From: Bradyrhizobium sp. CCBAU 51765
GTDB taxonomy: Bacteria > Pseudomonadota > Alphaproteobacteria > Rhizobiales > Xanthobacteraceae
Assembly: GCF_015291725.1 (NCBI RefSeq)
Contig: NZ_CP030038.1
Coordinates: 4,267,001 to 4,331,000 of the forward strand
Direction of reading: 5' to 3'
DNA: 64,000 nucleotides
The notes beneath the pieces were generated by a model, which made no database searches, had not been told where the DNA came from, and worked only from the letters and a program-made list of their open reading frames with translations. Of the stretch, positions 47,411 to 56,229 are shown piece by piece. A program made the translations under genes and the position numbers. Every line of letters begins with the position of its first letter. The first letter of the stretch is position 1.

Positions 47411-49840
47411 TTAAGATGCGTCCTGAAACAGGCGCTTGCTGAGGATGGCGTGCACGCCCCAATTGCCGTCGACCACCTGCGTCACGCCGAAATCGACGGC
47501 GGCCGACATCAGCGCGATCGCCTCGTCCTCGCTGAGGCCTTTGACGTTCATCAGGAAGCGCCTCATCTTGCGGAACGCGTCCTTCATGGCGAGGTCGAGC
47601 GAGGACTTGGCGTAGACCTCGCTCTGCCCCTGGGCGCCGAATTCCGCGAGATAGTTCGGGTGGCTGAAGCCTGTCAGCACCCAATCGGTCTCGGTCTCGA
47701 TCAGGGGGTAAGAGAGATCGGCGAAGGGCTGGCCGGCGAGATCGGCCTTCTTGTGCAGGATCACCTCGAAGGTACCGGTCATCGAGCACTCGATTGCGGT
47801 GCCGCTGAGCTCGCCGTCGCCCTGCGCGGCATGGGGATCGCCGACCGACAGCAGTGCACCGGGAACCGAGACCGGAAGATACACGGCTGCCCCCTTCCCC
47901 AGCCGCCAATTGTCGAGATTGCCGCCGAAATAGGATGGCGGCACGGAATCGACGAAATCGACCTCGCGCGGCGCCACGGCGATCACGCCGAAATGCGGAC
48001 GCAGGGGGATCTTGATGCCGTCGAGTACGCCATGGCGGCGCTTGTTCGTGACGGGTGCGACGGGAACGCCGGGGTAGTCGTAGGTGGTGTGCACGACGCC
48101 AAACGGATCGGTCTGCGGCTCCCAGCGGTAGGAATAGAGTGCACGGGCGTGCGGCACCTCGGCGTCGTCGAAAATCTCGTAGATGGTAACCGCTTCGCGC
48201 GGCTTCGGACCGCCGAGAAACTCGTTGTAGTGATAGCCCCACCACGCTGCGACCGAGGAGCCGAACACGCGGCCCGCATGGTTCGGATTGCGGCTCGTCC
48301 GCGGCACGATGTCGAGGATGCGCACCTCCAGCACATCACCTGGCTGGGCGTCCTTCACAGCGACGGGTCCGGTGCAGATGTGCACGCCAAAGCCCTCGCC
48401 GGCACCGCGGCCGAACACGCTGGCATCCATGGGCCCTGCGCCGCGGCGGTCGACGTTCTTCCTGTCCCGTGTCCAGCCGAACACGCTTTCGGCGGCGGCA
48501 TCGCCGGCGATCATCAACTCGGGATCGTCGGAGGCGTGCTGCGTCAGCGTCTCGATGGTGATGGTGTCGCCCGAGGCAATCTCGATCTGCGGCGGCAGCG
48601 AGCGGCTGAAATAACCCCAATGGACGCGGCTGGCCTCGACCGGGAGATGGTGATGACGGCGTTCGGCGGTCGTGCGCGCCTCGGCGCCGGCGCAGGCGAC
48701 GCTGCTGCGCGTCTCCACGCTCTGATGGACGCGAAGCTGCGCCAGTGCCTCCTGCGGCCAGCCGCGCTGGCCGGCGACGCCGTGCTGTGCCGTCGCGCGC
48801 TCGGCCTCCTGCTGGCGAAACTCGCGCGGCGGCAGGCCGAAGCGATGCCGGAAGGCGCGGCTGAAATGCGCGGAGTCGCCAAAACCGTAGGCGTAGGCGA
48901 TCTCCGAGATCGAGCGATGCGCCTCGGTTGGGTTGGATAGATCGGCCCAGGCGCGCTGGAGGCGGCGCTCGCGAACGTAGTGGGTGAAATTGTCCCCGAC
49001 CGTCTCGAACAGCTTTTGCAGGTAACGTTCGGAAATTCCCTCGGCCTGCGCGACGCGCGCCGGCACCAGATCGGGATCGTCGAGGCGACGCTCGATGGTC
49101 TGGCAGATCCGGTGCAGCAGCGCGGCCTGCGTCGCGCTCGATCCAGCATCGGAGGCCGAGGACGCCAGCTGATGCACCAGCGTCAGCAACAGATCGACGA
49201 AGGACTGCGCGACCGAATTCCATTCGGGATCGCTCAGGGTGTCGAGCGTCCGTGCAGTGGCATCGAGCAGACGGGAGAAGACGTCGGCAAAGCCGCTCGG
49301 CGGAACGACGCGGGGCCCGCCGAGCCGCGGCTTGCCCGACAGGCGACCGTGCAGCGCCTCCGATGTCACCGACAGCACGATGGCGCGCATGTCGCGCTGG
49401 AACACGATGCTCCAGTCGCCGCTGCGCGGCAGCAGCACGAGATGACCGACGGGAACGATACGATGACTGCCGGCGCTCTTCAGCACCATGCCGTCCTCGA
49501 CCGGCATCAGTGCGACGGGAAGGTCCTCGCTTGCTCGTGAGAGCGGAACGACGCTCTGCGCACCCGCAGCCATGCGCGTCAGCGCGACACCGGCGGCGTG
49601 CCGGTGCGATGCGGTCGCGTGTCCGTCCAATACGCTGTGGCCACCCGCCGGCTGCAGGCCGACCGCGGCCAGCACGTCCCGCCAGGCTTCTGGGCGGTCG
49701 TCTTGCGCGTAGGACTCGCTCGTGAACGGGCGGAAGCTCATCGGATCGACCCAGATTGCAGTCGATCGAAGCAACCTCCGTGCCAGACGCACGCGATCGT
49801 CCGTCGCGGCAATGGGCCGCAAATAAGTTTCATTGGTCAA
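47411..49840 (-). CDS. AraC-type regulator fused in frame to acetamidase/formamidase
   Basis: One uninterrupted frame of 809 residues. Residues 1-343 are an AraC-family activator: an AraC-binding-like N-terminal region (to about 230) and a double helix-turn-helix at about 243-341 (VAQAEGISERYLQKLFE, ISEIAYAYGFGDSAHFSRAF, then FGLPPREFR). Residues about 394-809 are a full acetamidase/formamidase (FmdA_AmdA) domain that aligns from VHWGYFSRSL to its end with the separate FmdA at 50009-51250. The linker (344-393, about 48661-48811) has no stop and no good internal ribosome site. Start at 49840 or, alternatively, ATG 49741. Either a bifunctional self-regulating protein or a recent gene fusion that removed a stop; sequencing error is less likely as both domains keep their frame. 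Confidence 0.88.
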   Translation of the reverse strand: MTNETYLRPIAATDDRVRLARRLLRSTAIWVDPMSFRPFTSESYAQDDRPEAWRDVLAAVGLQPAGGHSVLDGHATASHRHAAGVALTRMAAGAQSVVPLSRASEDLPVALMPVEDGMVLKSAGSHRIVPVGHLVLLPRSGDWSIVFQRDMRAIVLSVTSEALHGRLSGKPRLGGPRVVPPSGFADVFSRLLDATARTLDTLSDPEWNSVAQSFVDLLLTLVHQLASSASDAGSSATQAALLHRICQTIERRLDDPDLVPARVAQAEGISERYLQKLFETVGDNFTHYVRERRLQRAWADLSNPTEAHRSISEIAYAYGFGDSAHFSRAFRHRFGLPPREFRQQEAERATAQHGVAGQRGWPQEALAQLRVHQSVETRSSVACAGAEARTTAERRHHHLPVEASRVHWGYFSRSLPPQIEIASGDTITIETLTQHASDDPELMIAGDAAAESVFGWTRDRKNVDRRGAGPMDASVFGRGAGEGFGVHICTGPVAVKDAQPGDVLEVRILDIVPRTSRNPNHAGRVFGSSVAAWWGYHYNEFLGGPKPREAVTIYEIFDDAEVPHARALYSYRWEPQTDPFGVVHTTYDYPGVPVAPVTNKRRHGVLDGIKIPLRPHFGVIAVAPREVDFVDSVPPSYFGGNLDNWRLGKGAAVYLPVSVPGALLSVGDPHAAQGDGELSGTAIECSMTGTFEVILHKKADLAGQPFADLSYPLIETETDWVLTGFSHPNYLAEFGAQGQSEVYAKSSLDLAMKDAFRKMRRFLMNVKGLSEDEAIALMSAAVDFGVTQVVDGNWGVHAILSKRLFQDAS

Positions 49841-49892
49841 GCGTGCACCCGGGAATTGGACCGTTCTTCAAAGTGTGGAGGATGGCCCCTTG

Positions 49893-49995
49893 GTCATTCC
49901 GGGGCGCGCGCGAGCGCGAACCCGGAATCCATTGCGCAAAGGAGACGGTGGTGAAATGGATTCCAGGTTCGACGCGTTTCGTCGCCACGAATGAC
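49893..49995. repeat. Palindromic dispersed repeat, GTCATTCCGGG family, copy 2
   Basis: Starts GTCATTCCGGGGCG as copy 1 at 39578 and ends with the matching GAATGAC (49989-49995). It contains GCGCGCGCGAGCGCG and two facing GGATTCC-type pieces (ATGGATTCCAGG against CCCGGAATCCAT). It separates the fmdA stop from the fusion-gene start, a 168-base gap. Confidence 0.8.
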
Positions 49996-50008
49996 GAAGC
50001 AGGGAAAT

Positions 50009-51250
50009 TCAGTCGCACCGGAAGATGTTCTTGCGGATCGTGCCGTGGACGCCCCAATTGGCATCGACCACCTGGGTGACGCCAAAATCTGCGCCGACCG
50101 ACATCAGCGAGATCGCCTCGTCCTCGCTGAGGCGATGCACGGTCATCAGAAACCGGCGCAGCTTCCTGAACGCATCGCGCATCGCACGGTCGAGACTGCT
50201 GTGATTGGCAATCTCGGTTTGTGCATCGGCGCCGAGCGTGGCGAGATAGTTCGGATAGGTGAAACCGTAGAACGACCAGGCGTGGTCGGTCTCCAGCATC
50301 GGGTGGTCGAGGCCTTCGAGGCTGGTGCCGGCAAGGTCGGCCTTCTTGTGCAGGATGAACTCGAAATCGCCGGTCAGCGAGGTCTCGATCGCGGTGCCGC
50401 CGAGCTCGCTGTCGCCCTGCGCGGCATGGGGATCGCCGACCGAGAAATAGGCGCCGGGGACGGCAACCGGATAGAACATCCGCGCGCCTTTTCCGATACG
50501 CCAGTCGTCGATGTTGCCGCCGGTGTAGCTCGGCGGGATCGAGCTGACGAAATCGGCTTCCGATGGCGCGAGGCCCATCGTGCCGAAATGCAGTCGCGCC
50601 GGCACCTTCAGGCTGGAGAGGATGTTCTCGCGCTTCCTGATGGTGGCGTGATCGACGCGCACCCCGGGATAGTCGATGGTCGGGTGCACGATGCCGTCGG
50701 GGTCGGTCTGCGGCGTCCAGACGTAATTGTAGACCGCCTTCGCATAGGGTTCGCCGGAGGTGTCGAGCTCGAAGATGGTGACGACCTCGCGCGGCTTCGG
50801 CTCCTCGATCAGGTCGTGATAGTGAAAGCCCCAATTGGCTGCGACATTGGAGCCGAAGCAGCGGCCGGCATGGCAGGCGCTGCAGCTCGGCCGTGGCCGG
50901 ACGTCGAGGATTCGCACTTCCAGGATGTCACCGGGCTCGGCGCCTTCGATTGCGACTGGTCCGGTGAGCAAATGCACGCCGATCCCCTCGCCTGCGCCGC
51001 GAATGAACGGGCCCTCCGTCGGGCCGGAGCCGCGGCGCGCGACAGCCTTGTGCTCGCGCGTCCACTGGAACACGCTCTCGGCGCCGGGATCGCCCTGGAT
51101 CATGCGCTCGTAATCGTCATTGGCATGATGGGTCAGTGTCTCGATGGTGGCACGATCCCCGGAGCGCAGCGTCAGGGCCGGCGCGACTGTCTTGGAGAAA
51201 TAGCCCCAGTGGACGGTTTTCGGCGAAACCGGCAGCGTCACATGCTTCAT
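50009..51250 (-). CDS. fmdA: Acetamidase/formamidase
   Basis: 413 residues of the FmdA_AmdA family, which hydrolyses formamide, acetamide or other small amides to ammonia and acid. Seen are VHWGYFSK, GDRATIETLTHHAND, GAGEGIGVHLLTGPV, DPHAAQGDSELGGTAIE and the ending SVGADFGVTQVVDANWGVHG, all also present in the fused domain downstream. It starts 43 bases after the ABC transporter gene with an AGAGG ribosome site. A CSACH pentapeptide occurs but is very likely not a haem site. Confidence 0.94.
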   Translation of the reverse strand: MKHVTLPVSPKTVHWGYFSKTVAPALTLRSGDRATIETLTHHANDDYERMIQGDPGAESVFQWTREHKAVARRGSGPTEGPFIRGAGEGIGVHLLTGPVAIEGAEPGDILEVRILDVRPRPSCSACHAGRCFGSNVAANWGFHYHDLIEEPKPREVVTIFELDTSGEPYAKAVYNYVWTPQTDPDGIVHPTIDYPGVRVDHATIRKRENILSSLKVPARLHFGTMGLAPSEADFVSSIPPSYTGGNIDDWRIGKGARMFYPVAVPGAYFSVGDPHAAQGDSELGGTAIETSLTGDFEFILHKKADLAGTSLEGLDHPMLETDHAWSFYGFTYPNYLATLGADAQTEIANHSSLDRAMRDAFRKLRRFLMTVHRLSEDEAISLMSVGADFGVTQVVDANWGVHGTIRKNIFRCD

Positions 51251-51293
51251 GAGGTGGCCTCTTCGGGAGTCTTGAACCTTGCGGATGCGCCGC

Positions 51294-52916
51294 TCATCGC
51301 ACCGCCTCCGGAGTCTTGTCGGCTTCCATCACGCTGAGGAATCGCGCCGTCAGCGGATTGCGGGGATTGGAGAGCACCTCGTGCGCCGGCCCCTCCTCGA
51401 TGATCGCGCCGCCACTCAGGAAGGCGACGCGGTCGGCGACCTCGTCGGCGAAACGGATCTGGTGCGTCGAGATGATCATGGTGAGGCCGTCGTCGATGGC
51501 GAGGCGGCGGATCACCTCAAGCACCTCGTTGACCAGCTCCGGATCGAGCGCCGAGGTCGGCTCGTCCAGCAGCAGCACGCTCGGGTTCGGCGCCAGCGCG
51601 CGGGCGATGGCGACGCGCTGCTGCTGGCCGCCGGACAGATGCCGCGGCAGGGCGTGGGCGCGATGCGAGAGCCCGACGCGGTCGAGCAGCTCGGCCGCGC
51701 GGCGGTCGGCGTCGATGCGGGTCATACCGTGAACCCAGCGCAGGGGACCGGCGATGTTCTCCTTCGCCGACAGATGCGCGAACAGATTGAACTGCTGGAA
51801 CACCATGCCGACGCCGACGCTGGCGCGCTCATTGGCGATCGACCGCGGCGACAACGGCTTGCCATTCTCGCTGAAGCCGAGACGCCGGCCGCCGACGCGT
51901 ACGGTGCCGGCGTCCCAGTTCTCGAGGTGGTTGATGCAGCGAAGCAGCGTGCTCTTGCCGGAGCCGCTGGGGCCGAGCAGCGCGACCACTTCGCCGACCC
52001 GCACCGTGAGGTCGAGACCGCCGAGCACCCTCTGCTGGCCATAGCTCTTGGTGAGGTCCTTCACTTCGACCGCGATATTGTTGCGCGCAATCGTCGCGGC
52101 GCGGCGGGCGCGCTCCTCGCGCGTCAGGGCCAGCGGTGGGGTGGCCGCGAGCTCTGCTGGCGCGGGCGCGGGATCGGCGACCGTCGCATCGGCGAGTTCG
52201 ACCTTGGAGACCAGATCGACGCGGCGCCAGGGCAGATAATCGGCGAGCTTGCGCTCGCGGCGCGTGGTGCGGTCGAGATCGAGCCACCATTCGACGAAGA
52301 GCTGGATCGCGCTGATGGTCGCGGTCAGCACGAGATAGAGCAGACCCGAGGCGAAGAAGATCGAGAAGAAGTCGAAGGTCGAGGACGCCAGCTGCGTCGA
52401 GCGCAAGGTCAGCTCCTGCACCGCGACGACGGAGGCGAGCGAGGAATTCTTCAACGCACTCACCGCCTCGTTGCCGAAGGCCGGGATCATGGTGCGGATG
52501 GCCTGCGGCGCGATGATCCTGCGCATCAGCACTGACGGCGTCATGCCGAGGGCTTGCCCCGCCGTCAGCTGCCCGCGGTCGACACCGAGCACGCCGGCGC
52601 GCAGCATCTCCGCGATGAACGGCGCCTCGTTGCAGGCGAGCGCGAGGCCGGCGGCCAGCACCGCCGGCAGCTTGATGCCGATATGCGGCAGCGCGTCGTA
52701 GGCGAACACCATCTGGAGGATCAGCGGCGTGCCGCGGAAGATCACGGTATAGGCCCTGGCGATCGCCGCCAGGGGCCAGAAGCGGGAGAGCTGCATGCCG
52801 GCGAGGATCAATCCGAGGATCAATCCGCCGCCGAGCCCGAGGGCAGTCACCTCGAGGGTGACCTCGATGCCCGCGAGCAGATACGGCATGCTCAGGTAGT
52901 GAAGGAACAGCGACAT
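51294..52916 (-). CDS. Fused ABC permease-ATPase, polar amino-acid/amide importer
   Basis: 540 residues joining two usually separate subunits. Residues 1-215 are a His/Glu/Gln-type permease (membrane helices; EAA loop AGQALGMTPSVLMRRIIAP), 216-280 a charged linker with an Ala/Pro part, and 281-540 the ATPase (Walker A GPSGSGKST, signature LSGGQQQR, Walker B VLLLDEPTSALD). The ATG at 52916 overlaps the binding-protein stop (TGATG); the longer frame upstream is antisense-type overlap with that gene. It presumably imports the amide or amino-acid substrate used by the following fmdA. Confidence 0.93.
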   Translation of the reverse strand: MSLFLHYLSMPYLLAGIEVTLEVTALGLGGGLILGLILAGMQLSRFWPLAAIARAYTVIFRGTPLILQMVFAYDALPHIGIKLPAVLAAGLALACNEAPFIAEMLRAGVLGVDRGQLTAGQALGMTPSVLMRRIIAPQAIRTMIPAFGNEAVSALKNSSLASVVAVQELTLRSTQLASSTFDFFSIFFASGLLYLVLTATISAIQLFVEWWLDLDRTTRRERKLADYLPWRRVDLVSKVELADATVADPAPAPAELAATPPLALTREERARRAATIARNNIAVEVKDLTKSYGQQRVLGGLDLTVRVGEVVALLGPSGSGKSTLLRCINHLENWDAGTVRVGGRRLGFSENGKPLSPRSIANERASVGVGMVFQQFNLFAHLSAKENIAGPLRWVHGMTRIDADRRAAELLDRVGLSHRAHALPRHLSGGQQQRVAIARALAPNPSVLLLDEPTSALDPELVNEVLEVIRRLAIDDGLTMIISTHQIRFADEVADRVAFLSGGAIIEEGPAHEVLSNPRNPLTARFLSVMEADKTPEAVR

Positions 52917-53836
52917 CAGTCGGCCGTGAGAATTTCCGGCTCCATGAAGTTGTTCACATCGAGCCCATGCTTCTTCAGAAGCTCCATGTGTGTGCCGGCC
53001 TTCTGCACCTCGATCAGCGCGGCGAGCACGGCGTCGCGGAATTTCGGCTTGTTCTTGGGCACGGCGATGCCGACGGAATACGGGATCGTCACCGCGATCG
53101 CCTTCTCCAGCTTGTCCGGATAGGCTTTTACGGCGCTGTCGACGGTGTTGACGTCGTTGATGTAGGTGTCGGCGCGGCCGGCCAGGATCGCCTGAATGCA
53201 GTTGGCGTTGTTGTCGTAGAGCTGGATGGTCGGTTCGGGCTTGCCGGCCTTCTTGCACTCCGGGATCAACGCCTGGATCAGGGGCACCTCGACGTAGCCG
53301 GTGTTTTCGGCAGCAGCGGCGCCGCACAGCGACATGTTGATGCCGTTGATACCCTTCGGATTGCCCTTGGCGACCAGCACGCCGTCGAACACCTTCGAGT
53401 AGGTGATGAAGTCGGCGGCCTTGGCGCGCTCCTTGGTGGCGTAGATGTCGGAGATCACGATGTCGGCCTGTCCGGCGGCGAGCGTGGTGAGGAGCGCCGC
53501 GAACGTCACCGCCTTGTAGGTCAGCTTGAAGCCGAGACATTCGCCGATGGCTTCGCCGAGATCGATGTCGAAGCCGATATACTTGCTGGGATCCTTGGGA
53601 TCGATGGTCTCATAGCCCGGCGTGTGCGGGTTGATGGCGTTGACGAGCGTCTTGCCCTTCCAGTCCGGATACTTTTCCTGAAGTGCGGCGCAGGCGGCGG
53701 GCGCTGCGGCCTGCGCGCTCAGCGGCGCGGCGGCGACGAGTCCGAAAGCGATGGCGGCGCCGAGCATAAGCTTGCGCCGTGGCAATGATGCGCGCGCAAA
53801 TCCCCGCCGCGCCTGGGGCCCAACCAATTTCTCCAT
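52916..53836 (-). CDS. Periplasmic solute-binding protein, family 3
   Basis: 306 residues. The ATG at 53836 is chosen: GGAGGAA lies 10 bases upstream, and it gives a signal peptide with a twin-arginine-like n-region (RRK before LMLGAAIAFGLVAAAPLSAQA, cut near AQAAA). The mature protein has the family 3 pattern GFDIDLGEAIGECLG, LLTTLAAGQADIVISDIYAT and an arginine in the DIVISDIYATKERAKAADF region that normally binds the substrate carboxylate. First gene of the amide operon. Confidence 0.93.
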   Translation of the reverse strand: MEKLVGPQARRGFARASLPRRKLMLGAAIAFGLVAAAPLSAQAAAPAACAALQEKYPDWKGKTLVNAINPHTPGYETIDPKDPSKYIGFDIDLGEAIGECLGFKLTYKAVTFAALLTTLAAGQADIVISDIYATKERAKAADFITYSKVFDGVLVAKGNPKGINGINMSLCGAAAAENTGYVEVPLIQALIPECKKAGKPEPTIQLYDNNANCIQAILAGRADTYINDVNTVDSAVKAYPDKLEKAIAVTIPYSVGIAVPKNKPKFRDAVLAALIEVQKAGTHMELLKKHGLDVNNFMEPEILTAD

Positions 53837-54682
53837 CTCGCCAGTTCCTCCGAATGTCATGGCGCCTGCCGTGATCCAGTGATCGGGCGGAAGCGTGCGG
53901 GAGTGCGCCGCGAAAAGCTTGTCCGCGGGCGTACAAAAAATTGGATGGAGTGCGCCCGGCGTTTGGGCAGACGGCTGCACAAAAACTGTTCGCAGGCCAC
54001 GAAACGGTGCGGGGGCGGGATTTTCGAATTCGGGAGAACCAAATGATCCCGGCCGACGCAGCGAACTATCCGGTCAGACAATCATTTGGTGAGGTAATTT
54101 AACAGAGATGTGACATTTACCGATGGAGATATGGCGCCGGACAGAAGCATCTACGGTCGGCATCCGCAGCAAATCCACCGGCCCTCCACAGCCTGTCCGC
54201 AGCATATCCACAGGCTCACTGGGCCGGATTCGCGAGCCCGTACGAGGTGCTTGCTGCGCACAAACCCACAGGCCGCACGACTCAGCCGCCAGCCTGGTCG
54301 AACGCCGCGCGACGACAGGCTTCGCTGAGGCTGGACCGGTTGCGGCGCAAGCGGGCCGTGATGGCGCGGTCGTTGGGGATCTCGCCGGCGCGGAGGCGGT
54401 AAACGTCAGGGGTGCAGGCCCGTCGCTGCTCTGTCCTGCCTTGCCCGCCCGGCCTGCGGCGGGCGACTTTGGTGCGAAGAGCCAGGAGAAATAAGCCAGT
54501 GGGAATGTGATCTCTTTCACACCAACGAGGCCGTGGCGGCACGTAGGACTCGCGCGGGCCTTTTTCAGGAATCGCTAACCAATCGGGTCCCGATCGCCGG
54601 ATCGTTAAAATGCGAGCGATCGGGTCAATCCGAAAACAAGCCGGCTTTGCGACATTGCCTCATCCGCGTTCCGGAGGGTGTG
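53837..54682. other. Long intergenic region upstream of the amide operon
   Basis: About 850 bases between divergent genes. It must hold the amide-operon promoter. Around 54160-54275 four CCACA/CCACC motifs similar to DnaA boxes (best is ATATCCACA at about 54203) cluster, but no AT-rich unwinding region is next to them. The frame 54074-54520 (minus) lacks a ribosome site and is probably not a gene. Confidence 0.45.
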
Positions 54683-54889
54683 ATGAGCGAAGCCGAATTC
54701 AACCTGCTGCTGGATGCCGTCCGGGACGTCATGGTCCTTGAAGATCAGGCTCCCGCGCCGGAGGAGGAATTCGTGCCCCGCTCGTGGAGTTTCGACGCGA
54801 CGCCCAGGACGACTCCAAAGGCCGCCAATGACAACGAGGGCGCCTGGCCCCTCCTGCCCTTTCCCGACGGCTGGTATGCGGCCTGCTGA
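54683..54889 (+). CDS. Small hypothetical protein, 68 residues
   Basis: Starts at an ATG at 54683 with GGAGGG 6-9 bases upstream. The sequence SEAEFNLLLDAVRDVMVLED forms a helix, followed by a Pro-rich acidic tail and PLLPFPDGWYAAC at the end. No family recognised, but the start signal is good. Confidence 0.65.
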   Translation: MSEAEFNLLLDAVRDVMVLEDQAPAPEEEFVPRSWSFDATPRTTPKAANDNEGAWPLLPFPDGWYAAC

Positions 54890-54967
54890 GGGCGCTTTCG
54901 CCTGACCGGATCCGGCCCCATCGCGGGCGCTTTGGCATTATCGAGCCCGGACCGGGCGCGACCACGA

Positions 54968-55114
54968 TCAGCTCTTGACGCGTTCCTCGCCATCCTGCGG
55001 CGCCCGATCGGGTGCAGCCGGCGGAAAGATGCTGTCATAGATCGCGCGCGCCTCGGCAATGAGGCGGTTCCGCTCCAGCTCGGATTTCGGAATAAATCGG
55101 ACGATTTCGCCCAC
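54968..55114 (-). CDS. Small conserved-type protein, 48 residues
   Basis: GTG start at 55114 with GGAG-type sequence upstream: VGEIVRFIPKSELERNRLIA then EARAIYDSIFPP. I recall short Bradyrhizobium proteins with a near-identical beginning (GEIVRFIPKSE). Function unknown. Confidence 0.6.
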   Translation of the reverse strand: MGEIVRFIPKSELERNRLIAEARAIYDSIFPPAAPDRAPQDGEERVKS

Positions 55115-55290
55115 GTGCTCTCCAGCTCCAGGGTTTTGGATGCGTCTCTTCGCAGATGCGAACTCTATGCCACAGGGCCTGAATCGCACCCCCGGGCAAA
55201 CCCGGTGGCCAAGGCGCGCCAAGCCTCATCCGCGCGTTCGGCGGAACTCGCGGTGATGACAGTTTGCGTTGGGAAATCAGAAGGTTGCGA

Positions 55291-55364
55291 TGGAGGCCAC
55301 GACCAGAATTGAACTGGTGTACACGGTTTTGCAGACCGTTGCGTAACCACTCCGCCACGTGGCC
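55291..55364 (-). tRNA. tRNA-Cys (GCA)
   Basis: 74 bases with encoded CCA on the minus strand. Acceptor GGCCACG pairs with CGTGGCC; anticodon loop CTGCAAA holds GCA; the T arm CCAGTTCAATTCTGG is canonical. Confidence 0.97.
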
Positions 55365-55458
55365 CCGTAAGGGCGGAGCAATATAGGGGATGAAGCGTTT
55401 AGGCAACCGCCTTCGTCCGACTGTGGGAACGATGGCGCTCTTCCGATGTGGATCGAAG

Positions 55459-56193
55459 TCAGGCGCGTTTGCGACGCCGGAAGTCGCGTCGGCGGCCCTT
55501 CGGGGCCGGTTTGGGCGCCAATTCCGGCATCTCGGCCTGGACCTCGCGGTACCGGGTCAACAGCCGCTCAAAACTCGCATGCAGCGTGTCGGCGATGTCA
55601 GGACGCCGCTCGAGTCCGGCGAGAATCGTCGCCGCGGCCTCGATGGTCGAGAGCCCGTCGCTGCGCGGCTCGCGGCGCAGACGCCCGTAACGCGAGGGGT
55701 GCGCCGGATTGAGGATCACGCGCTGGCACTTGAGCATCCACGGATTGCGCCACCACAGCGCCTTGGCCTGGCTCCAGGTGCCGTCGAGCAGCACCACGCC
55801 CTCCAGCTTGCCAAGGATCGCGCGCTGGTTCTCGGCGACCTCACCCTTGCGGTTGAGCGCGACGATCTCGCCTTCGGCCTCGAGATCGACCGCCCGGGCC
55901 GAGCCGAGATAGAGCACGGCCCAGTGCGAGGCGTTCTCGACCGGCCGTCCCAGTGCCTTGGACAGGCTCGGCCAGGACAGGCCGACCCGCACCGTGGCAT
56001 CGGCGAAATGCCTGGCAAGCAGCCGCGCGGTGCCGAGCGCCCTGTCCTGCTCCTGCGGATGCTGGAGGATCAGGAGCGACAGCCGGTTCTCGATCGGCGT
56101 AACACTGTCGCAGATGCACAGCGGCATCGGCTTCTGGCAGTGCGGGCATTCGGGAATGGGATCGGCAGCGGCCGTATCTGCTAGGTTCGACAT
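55459..56193 (-). CDS. tapT: DTW-domain tRNA-uridine aminocarboxypropyltransferase
   Basis: 244 residues. The zinc-ribbon start CPHCQKPMPLCICD, the segment LILQHPQEQDRALGTARL, and the name-giving DGTWSQAKAL (D-x-T-W) identify the TapT/YfiP family that places acp3 on U47 of tRNA from SAM. The C-terminus is strongly basic (PKGRRRDFRRRKRA), suited to tRNA binding. Confidence 0.93.
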   Translation of the reverse strand: MSNLADTAAADPIPECPHCQKPMPLCICDSVTPIENRLSLLILQHPQEQDRALGTARLLARHFADATVRVGLSWPSLSKALGRPVENASHWAVLYLGSARAVDLEAEGEIVALNRKGEVAENQRAILGKLEGVVLLDGTWSQAKALWWRNPWMLKCQRVILNPAHPSRYGRLRREPRSDGLSTIEAAATILAGLERRPDIADTLHASFERLLTRYREVQAEMPELAPKPAPKGRRRDFRRRKRA

Positions 56194-56229
56194 GGGCGCG
56201 CTATACGCTTCGCGCGGAGCTTCAACAAC

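Noticed and set aside
50009..51250. CSACH pentapeptide in FmdA as a haem-c site
   Set aside because: The protein has no signal peptide, the fused paralogue has no cysteines there, and the site lies within the enzyme fold.
51294..53540. Frame extending the permease-ATPase by about 200 residues
   Set aside because: The extension is an out-of-frame reading of the binding-protein gene; TGATG coupling fixes the start at 52916.
54074..54520. 148-residue frame on the minus strand
   Set aside because: Ala/Pro/Arg-rich composition, no ribosome site, no recognisable motif; typical of chance frames in GC-rich DNA.
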